Below are positions 36,911 to 45,064 of a DNA stretch of 64,000 bases, piece after piece. The position numbers were made by a program, and so were the translations under genes. Source of the stretch: Spongorhabdus nitratireducens (GTDB taxonomy: Bacteria > Pseudomonadota > Gammaproteobacteria > Pseudomonadales > Endozoicomonadaceae); assembly GCA_947387575.1 (NCBI GenBank), contig CANDOC010000001.1, positions 868,001 through 932,000 on the forward strand, written 5' to 3'. How positions within the stretch are numbered: position 1 is the stretch's first letter; each line of letters opens with the position of its first letter. The notes under the pieces are model-generated. The model was not told the origin of the DNA, did not search any database, and saw only the letters and a program-made list of their open reading frames with translations.

Positions 36911-37081
36911 TACCGCCTGTTGTTGACACAATCGACTTATGATGCTGCCATGTTGTAGAAGTAGTAATGGAGCAGGAAACAGCCCTCAAGCTGCTGGAAG
37001 CACTGGAACTGTTAGTGGATATCTGGCCGAAATTGAAAGTGTCAGCAGCAACTATCCACCTCACTCACTGTCATTGAAATA
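36911..37081 (+). pseudogene. Deleted copy of the TPR protein gene
   Basis: Bases 36911-37016 match the upstream region and first 16 codons of the TPR gene at 35126 (including GAAGTAGTAATGGAGC). The match then jumps to the last 22 codons, here encoding SGYLAEIESVSSNYPPHSLS in another frame. About 370 bases are missing; the junction lies at a CTGTTA sequence compatible with a short-repeat deletion. The result is a frameshifted relic. Confidence 0.85.
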
Positions 37082-37107
37082 GAGCCAACAGCCAGTCCTG
37101 CAGGCAT

Positions 37108-38820
37108 TTAATGAATGCCTGCGTCGCTGAAATCCAGTTGGTATTCGTTATGTTTCAATAACTGGAATGCATCATACCCTCTCAGGGTTCGAGTTTTTTC
37201 GTTGAAATAAACCAGATTACGACATGAGAGTTCGCTCAGCCTTGCTTCATTAAACGCCTTGAAATAATCCTGCCGCCGCATTATCAAATGATAGTTACAG
37301 CCTGCCCTGGCCAGTGCCTGCCGCACCTGTTGCGGAGTTTCAGAGATAATGACTATCAGGGTGCCCTCTGACGCATAATCCTGCTGTATTTGCGGCCATT
37401 GCGCAGCCAGCTTTGCAGGGGTAAATGCCTCGCACACATCCACCAGCATCAGGTGTTTGATTTCAGAATTCGGTAAATGACAAACCCTGATTTCGTGCTG
37501 AGTGCGATATTTCGGGCTCCTCAGTTTGAATACCTCGGTCAGGTGACCCCCGGGGTTAAGTACTTCGTAATCCTTTCGGTCTTCCCTCCAGCGCATTTTA
37601 TTGAAGCCATCCTTGCTGTCTTTGGCCAGGCAGAGGCAGACATCTTCATCCCACCCGGAGGCCATCATCTTGAAGTCCTTAAGATAACTGACCTCTGGCC
37701 GCTCAAGCGTGCTAAAGCCACGTTGTATCGAGAGCAGGCCACATGTAATCAGACCCGACTCGTCCACCCATCGCTCAATAAACGGCACAGAAAGTGTAGC
37801 GCTGCCCCATATGACTGTGTCTCCCTCCTGCAACCAGTCTCTCTCCAATAACTGTCTTTCCGGAACCAGATCTTGCTCCAGAGTTTTCCAGAACCGGGTA
37901 GGTTCTCCATGAAACAGATGCTGTTGAATTTCCGGTTCGATACCAATTCTGGTAACAAGCCCGTCAATTTCAGTATCAGGCAGACGTATGGCATGGAGTG
38001 GAAGATGGATATCGAGACCCCGGCCTTTTACCAGTACCAGTCTGTAATTTCTGACAGGATCCTCACTCTGAGTGGTTGGAAAAATTCCGGTTTCAATTCT
38101 TGACGTATGTGCCGCAACATACAGCTTTGAAAGATAGTGTCCCTTGCAAAGCGGGGCCTGCTGATTAAATTCAGCGGGAACAGAAATATCGATTATTGCC
38201 GCCCCTCTGACCCGATCCGGAATATTGTCATAAACCAGTACCTGCATATCGGCCAGACTGGAAGTATATGCATCGGGGGTTGCCGGCACTTTTATCAATT
38301 GGAGCCTGAACATCCAGTTACAGCCAGCCATCGGATAAGTGTGCTGCCCCAGGTCAATACGGGTTCTGATAATACCTTCGGCAGCAATAACAGGCACCGA
38401 CGGTATAAAGCCTTTATGATAGGAACAGTCCTCGTTATCTTGGGCAAAAATCAGGATTTCATAGGTCCCATCTTCTGCAACTTCAAGATCCAGATCGAGC
38501 ATCATGCCATCATAAATAACCCGGCCTTCGAAGCCTTTCACAGGAGGCATATGATCATCTACAGCAGATGAAATTAACGCTCCCAGAAAAGGAACAGGTG
38601 TCGGGTTCGCTACAGAATAATGTTTGTAAGAGTCTTCTTCCCCGACAGGCGTCGAAAAATCAAACTGATACTCAATGATGCGACCAATTTCAGCCTGTAG
38701 CGGCTGAACAGCTGCCAGAGTTAACAGGCCTGCTATCAGGAGGGTGTTTCTAAAACCTTTGATACATGGAACATCACCCACCGTCGATGACATCTGGGCT
38801 GCTAATCGGGTTAACCTCAT
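37108..38820 (-). CDS. Large exported protein, unknown family
   Basis: 570-aa protein with a long n-region and signal peptide cleaved near residue 44 (LAAVQPLQA). The mature part is beta-rich up to about residue 430 with several Cys. The last 130 residues (HLMLVDVCEAFTPAKLAAQW, then GTLIVIISETPQQVRQALAR and NLVYFNEKTRTLRGYDAF) have a beta-alpha pattern like thioredoxin-fold proteins but no CxxC. That fold guess is weak. Another member of the exported unknowns in this window. Confidence 0.7.
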   Translation of the reverse strand: MRLTRLAAQMSSTVGDVPCIKGFRNTLLIAGLLTLAAVQPLQAEIGRIIEYQFDFSTPVGEEDSYKHYSVANPTPVPFLGALISSAVDDHMPPVKGFEGRVIYDGMMLDLDLEVAEDGTYEILIFAQDNEDCSYHKGFIPSVPVIAAEGIIRTRIDLGQHTYPMAGCNWMFRLQLIKVPATPDAYTSSLADMQVLVYDNIPDRVRGAAIIDISVPAEFNQQAPLCKGHYLSKLYVAAHTSRIETGIFPTTQSEDPVRNYRLVLVKGRGLDIHLPLHAIRLPDTEIDGLVTRIGIEPEIQQHLFHGEPTRFWKTLEQDLVPERQLLERDWLQEGDTVIWGSATLSVPFIERWVDESGLITCGLLSIQRGFSTLERPEVSYLKDFKMMASGWDEDVCLCLAKDSKDGFNKMRWREDRKDYEVLNPGGHLTEVFKLRSPKYRTQHEIRVCHLPNSEIKHLMLVDVCEAFTPAKLAAQWPQIQQDYASEGTLIVIISETPQQVRQALARAGCNYHLIMRRQDYFKAFNEARLSELSCRNLVYFNEKTRTLRGYDAFQLLKHNEYQLDFSDAGIH

Positions 38821-38840
38821 CAGAATAATTCCTTGCTCTA

Positions 38841-39086
38841 CTATTTTTTAACATTTCTAACACTGATAGTTTGAGCTTTCTCCTGAGGGGCAGTTCCAGA
38901 TATATTTGCTATAACTACCAATAATAGTAATAACAACAAAAAAATCAGGATAGAAAGAAATAAATCCCCCCACCCTCCTTGATCAAAGGTAATGGTTACC
39001 GGCTGGCCTATTGAGTTGAAGCTGGAATTGCAGCTATGGCATGGGTTCAGCCAAAGCCATGCCTGTTCGCGATATGGCTGACCCAA
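38841..39086 (-). CDS. Possible small membrane protein
   Basis: An 81-codon frame with TTG start encodes one strong membrane segment (FLSILIFLLLLLLLVVIANI, about residues 43-62) followed by a polar tail. It lies 20 bases upstream of the exported 570-aa protein gene on the same strand. The start and even its reality are uncertain. Confidence 0.35.
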   Translation of the reverse strand: MGQPYREQAWLWLNPCHSCNSSFNSIGQPVTITFDQGGWGDLFLSILIFLLLLLLLVVIANISGTAPQEKAQTISVRNVKK

Positions 39087-39193
39087 CTATGTACTTGATC
39101 TGGTAAAACACCGACATACTGTATTAATATACAGTACTAATAATTTTCCTATTGAAAGTATGTTTTTTCAACCTCACAAAAGGAGCGCTGCTA

Positions 39194-39553
39194 ATGACCA
39201 AGGGCCAGTGCCACTGTGGCAATATCCAGCTCAAAATCCCTCATCTGACAGAAACCGGCACTAGCTGCACCTGTTCAATCTGTTCCCGTTATGGGTCGAT
39301 TTGGGGTTTCTTTACCGATTCGGAAGTTGATGTCACCATCGGCGAACAGGGTATGTCATCCTATTGCCATGGCGACAAAATGATCGAGTTTAACCGCTGC
39401 AATCAGTGCGGCTGTATGACTCATTACACGTCAACAGCTCCGGGACCTGATTCACGGGTAGCTGTCAACTATCGAATGTTCCCTGCCCTGGCATTAAAAC
39501 AGATCCGTATCAGGGTATTTGACGGTGCCGATACCTGGCAATATCTGGACTAA
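39194..39553 (+). CDS. GFA-domain protein (glutathione-dependent formaldehyde-activating family)
   Basis: 119-aa zinc protein of the GFA/CENP-V family. Cys pattern: GQCHCGNIQL (residues 4-13), CTCSICSRYG (about 27-36) and CNQCGCMTHY (about 75-84). The family includes enzymes that accelerate glutathione-formaldehyde adduct formation, but most members are uncharacterised. The ATG at 39194 is preceded by AGGAG; a longer in-frame start at 39152 is less likely. A second GFA gene lies at 46310. Confidence 0.9.
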   Translation: MTKGQCHCGNIQLKIPHLTETGTSCTCSICSRYGSIWGFFTDSEVDVTIGEQGMSSYCHGDKMIEFNRCNQCGCMTHYTSTAPGPDSRVAVNYRMFPALALKQIRIRVFDGADTWQYLD

Positions 39554-39628
39554 ACCCTTTCTTAATTGAAGCCAGATGCAAAATCATCACTACGCGGGTT
39601 GTACCGGTTAAACAGAGCAGAATAATCA

Positions 39629-39913
39629 ATGGATCTGAAAGCACTACAAGACCATATCAGACAACATGATTTTACGCCTGAGCAGGCACAGGGATATTTT
39701 CTGAAACTGGTTGAAGAAACCGGCGAGCTGGCACAGGCTCTGCGCCACAATAAATCCGGCCAACCCGGCATGGAAGACCTGAAAGGTTCGGTGGCAGAGG
39801 AACTGTATGATATTCTTTATTACGTCTGCGCCCTGGCCAATATCCACGGCGTGGATCTGGAACTGACCCACCAGCTGAAAGAGCAGTTAAACAAGACAAA
39901 ATATAACCGTTAG
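39629..39913 (+). CDS. MazG-like nucleotide pyrophosphohydrolase
   Basis: 94-aa all-helical MazG-type protein. KLVEETGELAQAL (residues 26-38) and AEELYDILYYVCALA (about 55-69) give the E-x-x-E and E-x-x-D metal-binding sets. It probably hydrolyses (d)NTPs to NMP plus pyrophosphate. Single-domain length as expected. It precedes a Nudix gene by 55 bases; both may clean nucleotide pools. Confidence 0.9.
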   Translation: MDLKALQDHIRQHDFTPEQAQGYFLKLVEETGELAQALRHNKSGQPGMEDLKGSVAEELYDILYYVCALANIHGVDLELTHQLKEQLNKTKYNR

Positions 39914-39968
39914 CTCACTCAAACCTGCTCCACTTCTGTTCACTGCATACACTGATAATGACAATAAT

Positions 39969-40421
39969 ATGATTCAGGTAAACACCTCTGTAGTTTCCGG
40001 TGTCGCTCTTTCTGAAATTGATGGCGAACTGAAAATTCTGTTGATGAAACGTGCCAAAGAAGGCTTCTGGTGTCATGTCGCCGGCAAGATTGAAGGTGAT
40101 GAGACCGGCTGGCAGGCTATTATCCGCGAATTCGCAGAAGAGACCGGCATCAAGGTCACTCAACTGTATAATGCAGAATACTCCGAGCAGTTTTATGAGC
40201 CTGAAAAAGACCGGTTTATGATTATTCCGTCGTTTGTCGTATGGTGTGAACCGGATCAGGCAGTGTCCCTCAATCCGGAACATACTGAGTACCGCTGGTG
40301 CACACTGCAACAGGCGCTAGAACTGGTACCATTTCCTAATCAGGAGAAATATTACCGGCATATATGGCATTACTTTGTCGATAAAGCGCCTTCGGATTTC
40401 ATGCAGATCAAGCTGCCTTAA
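39969..40421 (+). CDS. Nudix hydrolase
   Basis: 150-aa Nudix protein. The Nudix box is perfect: G-KIEGD-E-TGWQAII-REFAEETGI (about residues 39-61). N-terminal strand MIQVNTSVVSGVALSEIDGE; a C-terminal YRWCTLQQALELV helix follows. Substrate (nucleoside diphosphate linked to X) not predictable. Complete, unlike the Nudix relic at 8496. Confidence 0.95.
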   Translation: MIQVNTSVVSGVALSEIDGELKILLMKRAKEGFWCHVAGKIEGDETGWQAIIREFAEETGIKVTQLYNAEYSEQFYEPEKDRFMIIPSFVVWCEPDQAVSLNPEHTEYRWCTLQQALELVPFPNQEKYYRHIWHYFVDKAPSDFMQIKLP

Positions 40422-40457
40422 CATCAGCCTTCAATCAATCAACAACAAGAATCCGCG

Positions 40458-40862
40458 ATGAAACAAGCAGTAATTCTTCTCGCTATTTCCGGCCTGCTGG
40501 CCGGTTGTGTTAATACAGGTTCTGGTTTAAAACCTGGCTATTGCTATAAGCAATCTTACAAGACTTACAATACTGAAGAGGCTATTACTTGGACTTCAGC
40601 ATCCGATACCACAGTGGAGGTATTTCCAAAACGGATTACCTTTCCCGTCTATCCGGCACAGGCCATCATCAAAGGTATCGAAGGCAAGTCAAAAGTACAG
40701 TACGAGATAACAACTACCGGTCGAACTGACAATATTAAGGTACTATCAAGTTCATCCCCGGCCTTTGGCAAGTCACTTGCTCGTTCAGTAAGCTGCTGGG
40801 AATTCCAGCCTGTAGCAAAACCGGTGACCATGCAGCAAGACTATGAGTGGGTGCTCGAATAA
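40458..40862 (+). CDS. TonB-C-terminal-like lipoprotein
   Basis: 134-aa paralog of the lipoprotein at 34534. Lipobox LAGC (Cys17); TonB-C-type domain FPVYPAQAIIKGIEGKSKVQ, then YEITTTGRTDNIKVL and a final CWEFQP. Two additional cysteines (in GYCYKQ and VSCWEF) are in the same places as in the paralog and could form a disulfide. No membrane helix besides the signal. Confidence 0.75.
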   Translation: MKQAVILLAISGLLAGCVNTGSGLKPGYCYKQSYKTYNTEEAITWTSASDTTVEVFPKRITFPVYPAQAIIKGIEGKSKVQYEITTTGRTDNIKVLSSSSPAFGKSLARSVSCWEFQPVAKPVTMQQDYEWVLE

Positions 40863-40880
40863 TATTCAAGGCCTGATCAC

Positions 40881-40903
40881 GGGCGTTCATATCCGGAACG
40901 CCC
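40881..40903. terminator. Bidirectional hairpin terminator
   Basis: GGGCGTTC (40881-40888) pairs with GAACGCCC (40896-40903), a perfect 8-bp stem with a 7-nt loop, followed on the plus strand by a T-rich stretch. It sits between convergent genes. Confidence 0.6.
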
Positions 40904-40914
40904 TGGATACTATT

Positions 40915-41139
40915 TTATTCCGTTACCCGGGCAACAATCTTTCTCACAAAAGGCGCCACAACAAAGACCGCAGGAAATGCTACTGGCCAGGTTGTCAGGC
41001 AACTTTTCAGCCACAACATCAGAAAGTCCGGTTGCAGTCCCTGGGAAGTGAACAGTACAAAAGCAGAAACAATAGCAACCATAATGGCTGACAGCAGTCC
41101 ACTAAACAGCAGATTGGCAAAACGTGATGGTATACGCAT
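40915..41139 (-). CDS. DUF2798 family membrane protein
   Basis: 74-aa protein with two membrane helices (about 8-28 and 45-65) matching DUF2798. The ATG at 41139 has GGGAGA just upstream. It follows the DUF2938 gene after 68 bases on the same strand, so both probably belong to the MerR-controlled transcript starting near 41732. Confidence 0.8.
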   Translation of the reverse strand: MRIPSRFANLLFSGLLSAIMVAIVSAFVLFTSQGLQPDFLMLWLKSCLTTWPVAFPAVFVVAPFVRKIVARVTE

Positions 41140-41207
41140 GGTATTCTCCCTGTTGTTATTCAATTATTCCCGCAAAGCTGAAGATTGACTGTATTTAAAG
41201 CAGCTAT

Positions 41208-41699
41208 TTAAAGCTGCAACAGCCACTTACAGCCCCATCCCGAAAAATAGAGCCCCAACCCGAACACACCATGAGTGATGATGCTTTGTAATCGGGCTGC
41301 AGCAGGATTCGGGGTTTTACTGGCAGCAATACCCGCGCCCATTCCCGGCTGCATAATCAGAAACGGTGCCAGTACTGTTCCAATTCCTACCAGCAGCGCA
41401 GTTATAAGGGTTGGATGGTGAAGCCATTCACTACCTGCAATAAAGATAAGTAACGCGGCAAAGCTGATGCCAATAAGATAATGAGCGGCCCACCCAATCA
41501 GATGCTCTGCCGGAATCTCAGCACTTTTTCCAATCGTCTGATGAATGAAACGGCCACGTGGAATATGGCCGATCCAGCGCCCGACCATGCCATAGTTTGG
41601 AAAGGCCTGCCCCAGTAAGTATTGCCGCAGCAGGCACCAGATATCCATTACGACCGTGGCACCAATACCTGTCAACAGCACAGCAATAATCAAATTCAT
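41208..41699 (-). CDS. DUF2938 family membrane protein
   Basis: 163-aa protein with four membrane helices, matching DUF2938: VVMDIWCLLRQYLLGQAFPN near the N-terminus, HLIGWAAHYLIGI in the middle and PGMGAGIAASKTPNPAAAR near the end. ATG 41699 follows GGGGGAG. First gene behind the MerR-type promoter; function unknown. Confidence 0.85.
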   Translation of the reverse strand: MNLIIAVLLTGIGATVVMDIWCLLRQYLLGQAFPNYGMVGRWIGHIPRGRFIHQTIGKSAEIPAEHLIGWAAHYLIGISFAALLIFIAGSEWLHHPTLITALLVGIGTVLAPFLIMQPGMGAGIAASKTPNPAAARLQSIITHGVFGLGLYFSGWGCKWLLQL

Positions 41700-41738
41700 A
41701 CGCTCCCCCTTTATTTGTTTTCCAGAGCTTGTATTGAT

Positions 41739-41769
41739 AGCGTACAACTTCAAGTCGACTTGAGGTCAA
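41739..41769 (-). promoter_or_regulatory. MerR/SoxR-type promoter with 19-bp spacer
   Basis: On the minus strand, TTGACC (-35, 41769-41764) and TACGCT (-10, 41744-41739) are separated by 19 bp. The spacer carries the palindrome centred on CAAGTCGACTTG, close to the SoxR box CCTCAAGTTAACTTGAGG (here CTTCAAGTCGACTTGAGG, 41748-41765, plus strand). A long spacer with a central dyad is the MerR-family hallmark. It drives the DUF2938 gene. Confidence 0.85.
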
Positions 41770-41779
41770 GGGGAAATTC

Positions 41780-42232
41780 ATGGATATATCTGAAGTGGTT
41801 CGTCGCTCGGGCCTGCCCGCTTCGACCCTGCGATACTATGAAGAAAAAGGGCTGATTCGCTCCACCGGACGACGGGGATTACACCGGGTATTCAGTCCAG
41901 TAGTTCTGGAACAACTGGCCTTGATTGCCCTGGGTCGTACCGCAGGCTTCAGCCTGGATGAAATTCAGGTGATGCTGGGTTCCGGGGGAGATCTTCACAT
42001 TGATCGGCAAATGCTGAGCAGTAAAGCTGATGAGCTCGACACCACTATCAGGAAGTTGACCGCGATGCGTGATGGCCTGCGCCATGCCGCGGTCTGTAGC
42101 GCTCCCAGTCATATGGAATGTCCGAAGTTCCGCCGTCTTTTAAATCTTGCGGCTGCCGGGGCTATTGGTGAAAAGAACACGCGTAACCTGAAGTCCAGTC
42201 ATCTGAAAACAGGCAAAAACTCGAATAAATAA
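41780..42232 (+). CDS. MerR family transcriptional regulator
   Basis: 150-aa regulator. HTH: MDISEVVRRSGLPASTLRYY then EEKGLIRS (residues 1-28); dimerisation helix about 80-105. The effector part has two cysteines (VCSAPSHMECPKF, about 109-121) but not the CxxCxC cluster of SoxR, so sensing differs. It is divergent from and very probably controls the DUF2938/DUF2798 genes via the site at 41739-41769. Confidence 0.9.
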   Translation: MDISEVVRRSGLPASTLRYYEEKGLIRSTGRRGLHRVFSPVVLEQLALIALGRTAGFSLDEIQVMLGSGGDLHIDRQMLSSKADELDTTIRKLTAMRDGLRHAAVCSAPSHMECPKFRRLLNLAAAGAIGEKNTRNLKSSHLKTGKNSNK

Positions 42233-42338
42233 AGCAACCGCAAGCCTTTATCCGCTTGCACAGCTTTTTTGATATCACCTGAATCCAGCTGCGTATTACC
42301 TGCGTACGTATGGGTATCAGCATCAGGAAACAACATAT

Positions 42339-42680
42339 ATGTTACCCATGGGCACTATTATGACCACCGCGATGGTCATCGGCCTTGTCAGTGCAGCACC
42401 CTCCCCGGTCAATAAAATATTGCCGGACAGTGTCCGGAAAGTTTTACGTAGTCTGGTGATACTGGCCGGTTGCTGGAACGTATTCTGGTATTCACTGCAA
42501 CACCTTGCTGAGTTTTGGGGACAGGCAGCGCTGGTTTCCGGACTTTTGATGCTGGTGACAGGTTTTTATATTTTCGGAGAGCAGCAATTACCGGCGGTAC
42601 TGCGTAAAGCAAGACCCGTCGTATTGTCAGGGTTACTGTGTTGCGCCCTGCTCTACGGCATTACTATTTATCAGCTTTAA
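42339..42680 (+). CDS. Membrane protein, unknown
   Basis: 113-aa protein with four short hydrophobic segments. No motif recognised. A downstream ATG at 42360 is a possible alternative start. Followed after 41 bases by the GAF gene. Confidence 0.55.
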   Translation: MLPMGTIMTTAMVIGLVSAAPSPVNKILPDSVRKVLRSLVILAGCWNVFWYSLQHLAEFWGQAALVSGLLMLVTGFYIFGEQQLPAVLRKARPVVLSGLLCCALLYGITIYQL

Positions 42681-42721
42681 TCCTTTTACTGATTTATTAA
42701 ACACCCGACACAGGATTTGTT

Positions 42722-43186
42722 ATGAGCTCTGCAATTTTTTCCCAGCGTCACCACTGGCAACAGGCCGTCGATCAACTGGCTGCTGATACCGGTCTACACT
42801 CCATCCTGATTATGGAATCCCTGCCGGACACCATGAAAGTTGTCTGTGCCAATGGCAGCCAGGATATTTATCATGAAGGCGATGCCGGTCCGAAAAGCGT
42901 TCAGCCCGGCTGTCATGAATTGTATTGTGAGCGGGTGGTTAATACGGGCGAGGAGCTGTTTGTCGCTGATGCTGCCATTGATGATGAATGGAAAGGCAAT
43001 GAAGATCTGGTCAAGTTCGGGCTGGGTGTTTATCTGGGTTTGCCTGTACGTCAGAACGGTGAAATTGTCGGCACTGTCTGTGCCCTGCATGATCAGCCGT
43101 TCGATTTTGAAGCGGGTGAAGTCAGCACAAGGGAACGTCTGTATACATTACAGCAGCAGATTGAAACCCGGCTGGCAGCAAGCTGA
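42722..43186 (+). CDS. GAF domain protein
   Basis: 154-aa stand-alone GAF domain: helix HWQQAVDQLAADTGLHSILI, then LYCERVVNTGEELFVADA and FGLGVYLGLPVRQNGEIVGT VC in canonical order (about residues 10-120). Such proteins bind small ligands or act as methionine-sulfoxide-type sensors; the SO-reductase cysteine set cannot be confirmed. Cytosolic. Confidence 0.85.
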   Translation: MSSAIFSQRHHWQQAVDQLAADTGLHSILIMESLPDTMKVVCANGSQDIYHEGDAGPKSVQPGCHELYCERVVNTGEELFVADAAIDDEWKGNEDLVKFGLGVYLGLPVRQNGEIVGTVCALHDQPFDFEAGEVSTRERLYTLQQQIETRLAAS

Positions 43187-43202
43187 TTCAGTAAGACGGG
43201 TG

Positions 43203-43754
43203 TTAATCATCTGATAAATGCCCGTTTTGTTTCTCTGCAGAAAGTTTCGAAGATAGCAATCTGACCGAATCGTCGACCACAAGACAACTTTTATTTGGTT
43301 TGTTCTGATCATCTGGGTAGACAAGAATAACGGATCTTTTTTGGCTCATTACATGGATATCCTTGATCGCTGAAATAAAGTCCCCTTCGTTTGTATACAG
43401 GGCCCAGACAGCCTTGGGTAGCAGCATGCTATCCAGCAAACGAAGTTTGTATACCGTATCAAATTCCTGAATCTCAACTTCCGTGGCAATGTCCACATCC
43501 ACATTATTTAAAACAGAAAAAGCGATCCCCTTGGCATCACAAAGATACCAGGTCGGGAACAGCAGCAGGGAAGACCCAACCAGACGTACTCGGTGAGATT
43601 GCTGGTTTAATTCGATCTGGCCATCATACAGAATACTGCCTCCAGCATTAGCCAGCGCTGTTCTCGTGACAAGAGCAACAGCCACAATGAAATAAAACAA
43701 CAGGTTATAGGCTTTTAATACAATTCCGAAACACCGAGACTGGGCATAAACCAT
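43203..43754 (-). CDS. Secreted protein, unknown
   Basis: 183-aa protein with signal peptide (LLFYFIVAVALVTRTALANA, cleavage near residue 36). The mature 147 residues are beta-rich with one Cys pair. No family recognised. Convergent with the GAF gene. Confidence 0.6.
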   Translation of the reverse strand: MVYAQSRCFGIVLKAYNLLFYFIVAVALVTRTALANAGGSILYDGQIELNQQSHRVRLVGSSLLLFPTWYLCDAKGIAFSVLNNVDVDIATEVEIQEFDTVYKLRLLDSMLLPKAVWALYTNEGDFISAIKDIHVMSQKRSVILVYPDDQNKPNKSCLVVDDSVRLLSSKLSAEKQNGHLSDD

Positions 43755-43929
43755 AGGCCACCCTGACAGTTGTTTTCACAATGGAGAATCGGCTACAGCC
43801 AGAACTGATCAGCTCGCAATTTATTGTAGAAAAAGACTGTAAAGCCCGCCCGGGAATGATAAAACACAATCAGCATGGTAATCTGCCAGCCGCAACACAA
43901 TAACAATAAATAACAATAAGGAAGTATTG

Positions 43930-44487
43930 ATGGCTTATTTCAAAAAAGCCCTGACCTGGCTTGCCTGGTTTCCACTGATTTTGCTGGGTTATTTTCAAAA
44001 AGCCCCCTACTTCCCCGAGAGCCCTTCCCTGCCCCTTGCCGACCAGTTTTATTATTGCGCTATTACCGCCGGTTTACTGCTGATTGCACACCTGCTGGTT
44101 TCGCTGCGCATCAATACCATAGCTTTGGGTGTTTATTGTTTTCTGCTGCTGCAAGCGGTTGGTTTCCAGCTTGATGTCAGCTGGGTCAGTCAGCTGCAGC
44201 TGTTGTTGCTTGAATCCGGCATGTTCGCCGTGATTGCGATCACCGCGATGGGCAGAACCCTTTTGTCCAGCCAGGGCTGTCTCGATAAGGAACTGTCCCG
44301 CTGGGACCACACCCGCACAGCATCACTGGTCATTGTACTGGCAGCCACCGTCGCCTTTATGGTGTCCTGGCAGTTCCGGGGTAATGTCCTGTTTTCGATT
44401 TATATCCCGTTACCGCTACTGCTCTATCTGCAGGGTATGCTGCAGACTGCCTTTGACCGTAACCCGCTGAAAGTACAGCTGTCCTGA
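43930..44487 (+). CDS. Membrane protein, unknown
   Basis: 185-aa protein with about five membrane segments. AAGGAAGT precedes the ATG at 43930; the TTG one codon upstream is a less likely start. The leader contains two TAACAATAA repeats (43901-43919). It ends 32 bases before a GNAT gene. Function unknown. Confidence 0.65.
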   Translation: MAYFKKALTWLAWFPLILLGYFQKAPYFPESPSLPLADQFYYCAITAGLLLIAHLLVSLRINTIALGVYCFLLLQAVGFQLDVSWVSQLQLLLLESGMFAVIAITAMGRTLLSSQGCLDKELSRWDHTRTASLVIVLAATVAFMVSWQFRGNVLFSIYIPLPLLLYLQGMLQTAFDRNPLKVQLS

Positions 44488-44519
44488 GAGAACTCCCGTT
44501 ACGCCAGAGTCATCACATC

Positions 44520-45023
44520 ATGAAAATAACAACCGCGAGCCGCAACGATCTGCAACAACTGGCCGAAGTACATATTCGCTCATGGCAGCAGGCTTATCAG
44601 GGGCTGGTTCCACAGCAGGTTCTGGATAATCTTGATCCCGTCCAGCGGGCAGCCAGCTGGGAAAAACGACTGGGAAGCACTGACAGCCATATTCTCACCG
44701 CCCGTGACGATCAGGGCATCACCGGCTTTATTCATACCAGCCGCTGTCGGGATGTTGATCTTAATCCGCAATCCACCAGCGAAATCACATCAATCTATCT
44801 GCATCCGGATTATTTCAGGCAAGGTATCGGTACTTTATTGTTGAACAGTGCCGTTGATTCACTCCGGCAGGCCGGCTATCAACAAGTCAGCCTGTGGGTA
44901 CTGAGCCGCAATAGCAATGCCCGTGCCTTTTACCACAAGCATCACTTCGCTACCGATGGTCAGGTTAAACACCTTACCCGGTTGCAGGCAGATGAAGTGC
45001 GCTATATCCGTTCAATCAATTAA
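44520..45023 (+). CDS. GNAT family N-acetyltransferase
   Basis: 167-aa GNAT of the RimI-like type. VHIRSWQQAYQGLVPQQVLD near the N-terminus is typical; motif A is IYLHPDYFRQGIGTLLL (about 91-107, RQGIG); motif B is LWVLSRNSNARAFYHKHHFA. Substrate unknown. Confidence 0.95.
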   Translation: MKITTASRNDLQQLAEVHIRSWQQAYQGLVPQQVLDNLDPVQRAASWEKRLGSTDSHILTARDDQGITGFIHTSRCRDVDLNPQSTSEITSIYLHPDYFRQGIGTLLLNSAVDSLRQAGYQQVSLWVLSRNSNARAFYHKHHFATDGQVKHLTRLQADEVRYIRSIN

Positions 45024-45064
45024 ACCTTTATTGACAGTAACTTTTGACCAGCAGTGAGTCCAAA

